From NCBI GenBank assembly GCA_946699065.1, contig CAMPDV010000024.1, positions 558,001 through 622,000 of the forward strand: a stretch of DNA of 64,000 nt, read 5' to 3'. The notes beneath the pieces were generated by a model, which saw only the letters and a program-made list of their open reading frames with translations, was not told the DNA's origin and did not search any database. Below, piece by piece: positions 57,693 through 64,000 of this stretch (position 1 is its first letter; the number at the start of each line of letters is the position of its first letter). A program made the translations under genes and the position numbers. The stretch is from Loxodes magnus (lineage: Eukaryota; Ciliophora; Karyorelictea; Loxodida; Loxodidae).

Positions 57693-59894
57693 TCACTAAA
57701 TACAGGGGCAAAATCTATTAGGAATTTTCTCTTTGCAGGGCTCTTAATTAAGAATATTATGATCATAATTAGAAATTCTTTGAACCACACATACATCAGA
57801 TTTTCTGTAAGGTCCTATAAAATTCTAAAGATCTACTCATTCAATTTCACATTTTGTACACTTAAGTAGCTTACAATAAGCTGCAGTATATATAACGAAG
57901 TTATTACATTTTCTTCCAATCTATGAACAGGATTAGTAGCAAGATTCAGAAGTCTCAACAAAAATAACTGATTAATTTATAATCCTCTACCAATAAAGAA
58001 AATCTACGTCTTAATAGTCAATTTTAGAGGGATGCTTACACATACTAAAGTATTTAGGATTTAGATAACTGCAATACTAATCGAATTCTTCTTAATAAGC
58101 TACATATCATTTTGAAACATATATATCTACATTTACCTGCTATATTGTAGAGTTTTTAAGAGATATAAGAAAGTCTAATATCTACGGGTCTGAGGATTTT
58201 TATATATAAACAAGCATAACAGCCAGTGTATCACTCTAAAGTAAGTATGTAAAATTCAAATACATTGGTAAGCTTTGCGTAGATACTTAAGTACTCGTAG
58301 CTTGAATCTTTACTATTTGTCTAAGTTTTGGAAAATCATATTTGTGATGATCTGGCTATGAATAGAAAATTTTTCTTAAGTAATTAAGAATATTTTATAT
58401 AATCTAAGTTACTAAAGGAAGAGTTTTGTTATCCAAAGTTATGTCCGTGAATTAATTACATAGGCATGTGTAATAAGGAATATTTGCGTCTTTACATTAT
58501 CTATCTTCTGGTATGACTGAACGAAATATGTTTATATTTGAAATATTTAGATCGCTTCATTCTGTACTAGAAGGATACAAAGAAAGTTCATAAAGAGATT
58601 AATGTAGATCAAACTAACTAATTAGTCTGAGAGTATTCTATCTCAAAACATGTTAACTGTATTTTAGGACCCCTTAGAAAATTGATTCATGAGCTATCAT
58701 GAAAAGAGCAGGATTTGTCAATTCATTTTAAGAATGTTAGGCAATTTCTCCTATTCGCTGACCATGATCAGAAGTAATAATGATTAACGTATTTTCTCCC
58801 TATCTAGATATAAAATCAGATAAGTAAGAATCAACAGATTGAACAAAATGAGATTGAAGTCCATGAGCACCAACATAATGAGCAAATAATAATTTACTTT
58901 TCTTTTCGTACATTCCATCTACCTATTCAAGCGCTTCTAGAAGCCACTTACTATCATAATGTCCAGAAATGCATCTTTCTTGATATCTCGCTTTTATAAA
59001 CTTAGCTCAACAGAAGAATCTGCTAATTATATGTGTTGTGTTTGGACGTTATCCTATTCCAGCTGTCATTCCAGTTGAGCATCTATCTGTTCCTATAAGA
59101 GTAATTCATCCTTCCTAATTAAACTTCTTAAAAATTGAATGTTCTCCTGTGTTATCATTTCTGATTGATGACTTATTATACTGAGCTCTGTTTATTTTTT
59201 CTCCTGCTATTAGCCCATATGTATTAGCAGCAGTTCTCCAAGCAATAGAATTATACATTAAGAAATCGAAAACTTAGAACTGGCTTAAAGAGCTAATAGT
59301 TCTAACAGTTTGAGGCATCATTCTAAAGAAATGTCTTCTCGAAAGAGAATCAATGCTAATTAAATAAACAGTTAGTTATCTTTTACCTTCTCTTCCTTTG
59401 TTCTTAGGCTAGATTTAATAATATGCACTTCAATTATCCAAAGGATTACATCTTGCATATATTCATTCCTTATTAGTAAAAGCAACTTTATCTGAAAATT
59501 GTATTTTCGTATTCTGATATTTTTTCTTAACGACTCCTAAACGTTCTTCAGATTGATCTATTCCCACTATGAATTAAGGTTATCCGCCTTTAGGGCATTT
59601 TAATATAAGATAATTAGCTTATTTTTAGAACTAAATTGGCTAGCTTATATTTATCCTACAACCTTGTAAGGAAACTTAAGGTATAAATTTCATCGCTTAA
59701 TTGATATCTAATCCAAAGTCTTAAGGTTAGCAAGCTAAGTTAGTATTTTGAATCTACCAAAAAGCTAATTCATTCAGCTTCTAAAAGTCATATGATTAAT
59801 GTTATTAAAAGCTAGTATTTTGTAAAGACTAAGCACTTACACTAAAAGGTATAACTGCAAGTACAACTATAAGTATAGAAAGGCTTTAAATCAT
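57693..59894 (-). CDS. secreted DUF229 sulfatase-like (alkaline-phosphatase fold) protein
   Basis: 733 residues, ATG at 59894 (MIQSLSILIVVLAVIPFSVS, a signal peptide) to TGA at 57693. Residues ~170-500 carry the DUF229 core: LTVYLISIDSLSRRHFFRMM (residues ~178-190), where DS/SR is the family's nucleophile/metal motif, then WRTAANTYGLIAGEK, IGTDRCSTGM, KLLFAHYVGAHG, and the metal-binding ENTLIIITSDHGQRIGEIA (~370-388). The remaining 230 residues are Cys-rich and extracellular (YCSYLNPKYFSMCKHP, SCYQSCSQIGRKC), ending CPCIQ. Several Trp are TGA. Likely a secreted or surface phosphodiester/sulfate-ester hydrolase; the real substrate is unknown. Divergent from 60067 with 172 bp between starts. 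Confidence 0.88.
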
Positions 59895-60066
59895 TGTTAT
59901 ATTATAAAGGATTTAAATTATTACTTTCCCTTTTATTTTCATTACTTGTATCTTACCAATTACTATCCTTTATAAGCTATCTATCTTTAATTCCACCTCT
60001 TTATAGTTTAGTCGTTATTTGGAGTTTTCTTTTGTTATTAATTATCAAATAAGGATAGAATCTATA
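59895..60066. promoter_or_regulatory. putative bidirectional promoter
   Basis: Only 172 bp separate the start codons of two divergent genes, so both promoters must lie here or overlap. C/T-rich and A+T-rich; no motif recognised. Inference from layout only. Confidence 0.4.
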
Positions 60067-60771
60067 ATGCCTAATTATAAAGAGAAAATAAGTGATAGAG
60101 AAGTTAGCAAAATGATACGTGAATAAAGGAAAAATGCTTGTAATGAGAAAATTAATGTTCTTGCTTATATGGCTTGAGTACTCTTAATTTGATTTAGTAT
60201 GTAGATCAGAGTCATTGATGATAATAGCTTAACTTGGTATTCTTTTTTAATATAATTTTAGACCTTTATAAAAGCAAAAAATAATTAGTTCATTTTACAG
60301 TTGTTCCTAGTAGCATTTTTAATTTACTCTGCAGAATAGGGAAATTAATTCTATTTAAATAGCCTATATAAAATAAAGGGTGCTAGTTATTAGCATTTAG
60401 CATTTAACTAAATGATACAAGTAGAATAAACATTAAAGTAATTATTATAAAACTAATTAAAAATCAGCTAGATGTATGCATTAAGTCTAATTGCAATGTC
60501 TCCAAACCACTTATCACATTCCACTATACTGTATAATATAGAAGGCTACTTAAAAGTATGTATTTAAAAGAATTAGATACTCTAAAAGTTAGCAAAAAGA
60601 TATATGCCTAGTAATTAATTAAAATATACTAAAACATTCTAATTTTAGCATATTTTCATATACTTAAGATTGATAGACTGTGATTATTATAAAAAAAGGT
60701 TGAAGCATTCTAATCAGCATAATCAGATAGGATTTACAAAGTAAGTATATTTAAATTTAAAGATGTTATGA
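60067..60771 (+). CDS. hypothetical membrane protein
   Basis: 234 residues, ATG 60067 (MPNYKEKISDREVSKMIREQ) to TGA 60769. A charged N-terminus is followed by two hydrophobic spans (~31-50, with a TGA-Trp in YMAWVLLIWF; ~88-105, LQLFLVAFLIYSA). The C-terminal half is soluble: QNQLKISQMYALSLIAMSPN, SHSTILYNIEGYLKVCIQK. No family recognised. Tail-to-tail with the RAD51 gene, 113 bp apart. Confidence 0.6.
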
Positions 60772-60884
60772 ACTTTTAGATTTATGAAGAAGTTAAAATT
60801 AGTACTGATTCAGTTATATTTTAATGATGACTATATTAAGAGAAAGATTAAAGAATTAAATAAACATAGCAATCATAGATTTTA

Positions 60885-61937
60885 TCATGGATCTGCAATA
60901 CCTGAATCTGTTATTCTAAATTTGCAAAAATCGATCTTTAACTAATTGCTCTTGACTAAAGAACAAGTTCTTAAACTAATTTCTTACAATCCCTGGCTTT
61001 TGCAGATTTCCAATCTTATTCTACAATCACAGACAGTGTCAACTATTTTATCTGCAAGAGATACCAAACCTTATTCAGTATCTTATTTCTAAACTGCCTT
61101 TATATCATTAAAGCTTTTAGATTCCAGTTGATCAACTCTAACTTGATTAGTAAGTACTCCTAATACATTAAACTGCTTGCATATCTCTCTAAACTTGTTT
61201 AAATGCATAGAGAGTTATAAATTTCTCTCCTAAACCTCTTAATAGTTATTACTTCTATTCTCAGCACGGAAAAAGAAAATAACTGAATCTAGGACAATAA
61301 ACCCAATTCTTGTTTTCTTCAGACAAATTGGTAAATTGTTTACTACCTATATCTGCTCTATTTTATTTCTTGGTCTAATTACCAGAATATTTCTAATTAC
61401 AGCTTCGCTATCCAAGTTCATTTAGTTTGCAATCGCTCTGATTTTATCAGCTTTGAATTTATTTTCAGTATCAATATAAATAGCCTTAGACTCTAACCCT
61501 CCTAATTGAATTGGTATTTAAGCTGTCACAGCAAGTAAATGACATATTGTGCTTTTTCCTGTACCAGACTCTCCAGAAATTTCAATTAACTATTGAGTCA
61601 TAAATCCTCCTTAGGTTAAGTTGTCTATAGTAGAGCAGTAAGTTTTAAGCTACAAGTCTTTATACTGATAAGAGTAAATATCATTATTCCTGTTAATTTT
61701 CTTCTAAAGATTAGGAGCAAGTAAATTATAAGCTACTTAGAGTATTTAGCATATCACATCTTAGCTAACTTAGAACTTCTACAAAATATTTAGAAGAAGA
61801 TTGAAATCAGAAAAGGCTACTTACTCTACAGTCTATAAGCCAGACTCTAAGAACGTCTGAATAAAGTTAGGGTTTATTCCAAATTGAACAAGCTAGAAAA
61901 TAGGCGTTGACTATACTGTTATAATCTGTTCCATCAT
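60885..61937 (-). CDS. RAD51/RadA-family recombinase
   Basis: 350 residues, ATG at 61937 (MMEQIITVQSTPIFQLVQFG) to TGA at 60885, close to the usual ~340. N-terminal helix-hairpin-helix domain (~20-65: FLESGLQTVEQVAF…). Walker A GESGTGKS (residues 122-129) follows the family's LTQGGFMTQQLIEIS lead-in. Then LGGLESKAIYIDTENKF (RecA core), Walker B-type IGFIVLDSV, FFFRAENRSNN, and FNVLGVLTNQVRVD (L2 region and TNQV). The Walker A differs from canonical RAD51 (GEFRTGKT). The family forms filaments on single-stranded DNA for homologous recombination. Whether this is RAD51, DMC1 or a RadA-like paralogue needs a tree. Confidence 0.92.
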
Positions 61938-62435
61938 ATAATGGCGCGTTTTTATATTTATCAGTACGTTAGTAATTTAAATTAAATACTAAGCTATTTA
62001 ACTATCCTCTGGTTATATGCTTTACTATGCTTAAAATAAGGGAATAATAAAGCTGATAGTATATCTTATCTTATTTAAATATTTAGCATATAAGCTATAA
62101 AACTTGCTAAACACTAAATTAGTAATTTTTCCTAACTTATTGGGTACATAAAAAGCTAATAGGTAGTACTATAAATAAGGATAAAAAGGGAAGAAAAGAG
62201 GAGTATAGATAGTGTATGAAAGTATATTTATATAAAGAATAATAGTTCACACTAATAGCTATAATAGTATACACTAATAGCTATAATAGAGTGCATAGCT
62301 CCTAGAATATAATCAATATAATAACTGCTTAATTATAATTATTATAGTTCTATTATTAACTAGAAGCTTATAGGTCATTTAGAAAAATACCATTAGTTAT
62401 ATTAGCTCTATTCTCTACTTGCTTAGAAGGTAATA
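61938..62435. other. intergenic with short direct repeat
   Basis: Contains CACTAATAGCTATAATAG twice in tandem at about 62249-62290. No gene recognised. Confidence 0.5.
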
Positions 62436-62885
62436 ATGTCTATCATAATTATTTAAAAGTCATTTATTTTAAGAAGATATTAGGAATTTTTAGATCCTTT
62501 GATGGTAAATTACTTCGCAATAAGAATACTAAATTAGGAAAGGTTAAAAGAAAGATGCTTCTCTGTATCAAAAGAAGATGATATTGAAAGGGAAAATATT
62601 AATAGTTTAACAGGTTTGAAGGTAAATAAGTTCTATGAGAATGATTATATAAAAGATATTAAAAATAAAGACTGAAAGAAATAATAGACAGATTAGTACA
62701 CAAACAATAAATAAGAAGTTAAAGCCTAAGATTATAAACATATCTTTTTTGAAAAATTAGAAAGTACTAATTAAGAATAACAAAAGTAGAAATATGATTG
62801 CTATATGCAAATTATACTAAAAGCAATGAAAAACATAAACAAAAAGGAAAAAAATAAGTTTGTTATTATAAAATTGGGCGAATGA
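62436..62885 (+). CDS. hypothetical charged protein
   Basis: 149 residues, ATG 62436 (MSIIIIQKSFILRRYQEFLD) or 62502 (MVNYFAIRILNQERLKERCF) to TGA 62883. The segment KERCFSVSKEDDIERENINS is clearly coding, followed by Lys/Glu/Asn-rich helices. One internal TGA (KDWKK) is read as Trp; if it is a stop, the protein is about 79 residues. A competing frame over 62410-62580 (NNVYHNYLKVIYFKKILGIF) is also plausible, so the 5' end is uncertain. No family recognised. Confidence 0.45.
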
Positions 62886-63080
62886 TCAATAAATAGATTA
62901 AGATAAAGAGTAGTGATCACAATAAGCCAAGTTTTTAAGAGTTTATAGTAGATATATCGTATAAATAAGAAAGTCAAGAATAACTAAACTTAATACAAGA
63001 AATTTAAATTTTCTTTTTTAGAATTTTCCTGCTAAGCCTTCTAAAGTTAAAATTTGTTTTTAAGTAAATAATTAAAAGTG

Positions 63081-64000
63081 ATGGCAGAATCTCTAGAACA
63101 TTATATTTAACAATTCAAAAAGTAAACAATATCAACAAAGAATTAGTATCGCTCTATAGATACAGAAGAGCTACTAAGATCTGAGGCTTCTTTTGATTAT
63201 CAAGTTAGTAAAGACACAATAAACTCTAGTGATATTATTAGCGATATTTCTCCTTCCTTTACCACAGAAAATGATTTTAACTCAACTATCAGTAGCTAGT
63301 CATCTTTAGATAATTATAATAAAAGGCATAGTAAGAAAAAACTGCCTATGACTAAGTAAATCTATCCTTAAAACTTGAAGCCGTTGCGAAAAAGTCCGCT
63401 TAAACCAGTTTCTGAAGTGGAAGAAGATGAGCATAGTGAAAATACAAATAGATTGCTAAAAAAATTGTCTTATAACTTAGCAGATTTCTTGCCTGAAAAT
63501 AGTAAAGGGCAATCTTTGAACATCCAGTAATTATAAGTGTAGACTTTTCTACCTGAGGAAAGGATATAACTAACACCTAGTACTAATCGATCTATAGAGG
63601 AACAAAAATACTAGCCAAAAACCTTGCCAGTTTAGAGGAAGCTTTTTTAACAGTCTATATAATCAGAGGATACCGAATTTCTCATATAAAGTTCTGATGA
63701 TGAAACTCCTTAAAACAGGTTATAATAAATCGAACTGCCAAAGAAATAGCTTCAGCTCTAGTTAAACTAACTTCAGTATTAATTATTCTAGCAGCAAAAG
63801 CTACAGTAAAATCCTTCTTTATAAAACTAACTTCAGATAAAGCCATAAAACTTAATTACTCAGCCAGTTAAGCCTAAAAAGTTAGTTATATGTAACTAGG
63901 AATCAATCAATATACCATCAAGCATGAGTGAATTAACCATCTGTAGCTGTATCTTCCAACATGAATTTTAGCATTTTTCCAACTGCTAACTATTAACAGT
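63081..64000 (+). CDS. Gln/Ser-rich protein, partial (runs off the window)
   Basis: ATG 63081 (MAESLEHYIQQFKKQTISTK); no TGA before the window end, so at least 306 residues. Acidic Ser-rich start (SSDIISDISPSFTTENDFNS), a basic patch (KRHSKKKLPMTKQIYPQNLK), an acidic patch (VSEVEEDEHSENTNRL), then a Gln/Leu-rich stretch (about residues 230-270, many codons TAA/TAG/CAG/CTA). It looks largely disordered, possibly a regulatory or scaffolding protein. No domain was visible before the cut. Confidence 0.65.

Noticed and set aside
1..64000. Bacterial, mitochondrial or viral origin
   Set aside because: eL22, TOP3B, RAD51, TMEM151-like, CCCH and F5/8C genes are eukaryotic nuclear genes, and no viral hallmark gene was seen.

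Overview
The window is ciliate nuclear DNA, about 75-80% A+T, read with the karyorelict-type code (NCBI table 27): TAA and TAG encode Gln, and TGA is both Trp and the only stop. Three recognisable genes show this directly. The eL22 gene reads TAG as Gln inside its conserved block and stops at TGA. The topoisomerase III gene reads TGA as Trp next to its Toprim DxDREGEN motif, reads many TAA/TAG as Gln, and then ends at TGA. Every gene I could follow ends at TGA, and none needs TAA or TAG as a stop. This fits Loxodes or a relative better than Condylostoma, where all three codons also terminate. The species is inferred. Standard-code ORFs are mostly fragments, so coordinates here come from re-reading both strands with TGA as the only stop.

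Layout. 1-1.5 kb: strongly C-depleted on the + strand, with three copies of a small near-palindrome. 2-5.5 kb: G+C-rich islands with a coiled-coil ORF, a repeat element and a RING-like fragment. 7.27-11.25 kb: a 1326-residue multi-membrane-spanning surface protein, then possible paralogous remnants and a candidate ORF to 13.4 kb. 14.0-14.5 kb: a small F5/8C (discoidin-like) gene. 15.6-18.3 kb: two repeat elements between candidate genes. 19-24 kb: very A+T-rich, few genes. 24.2-27.8 kb: a kelch/GCC2-GCC3 membrane protein. 28-31.5 kb: repeat elements and small genes. 32.3-34.8 kb: two minus-strand genes. 35-37.5 kb: almost empty. 37.5-38.7 kb: more repeat material.

From 38.8 kb to the end the window is gene-dense: kelch protein, eL22, a coiled-coil/NBR1-like-domain protein, a small membrane protein, a nonapeptide-repeat protein overlapping the next start by ATGA, a TMEM151-like protein, a tandem CCCH (tristetraprolin-type) protein, a basic Ser/Gln-rich protein, a TOP3B-type topoisomerase with zinc ribbons and an RGG tail, an MFS transporter, a DUF229 sulfatase-like protein, a RAD51/RadA recombinase, and a partial Gln-rich protein. 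Most long genes are uninterrupted; only the TMEM151-like gene needs a frame change, possibly a short intron.

The most distinctive unexplained feature is a dispersed set of six elements sharing a ~40-nt 3' hairpin followed by a TTTA-type tail, but with different bodies. This looks like a retroposon system with one common 3' recognition module. No tRNA, rRNA or CRISPR array was found. In the most A+T-rich stretches, long TGA-free frames arise easily by chance, so ORFs there have low confidence.
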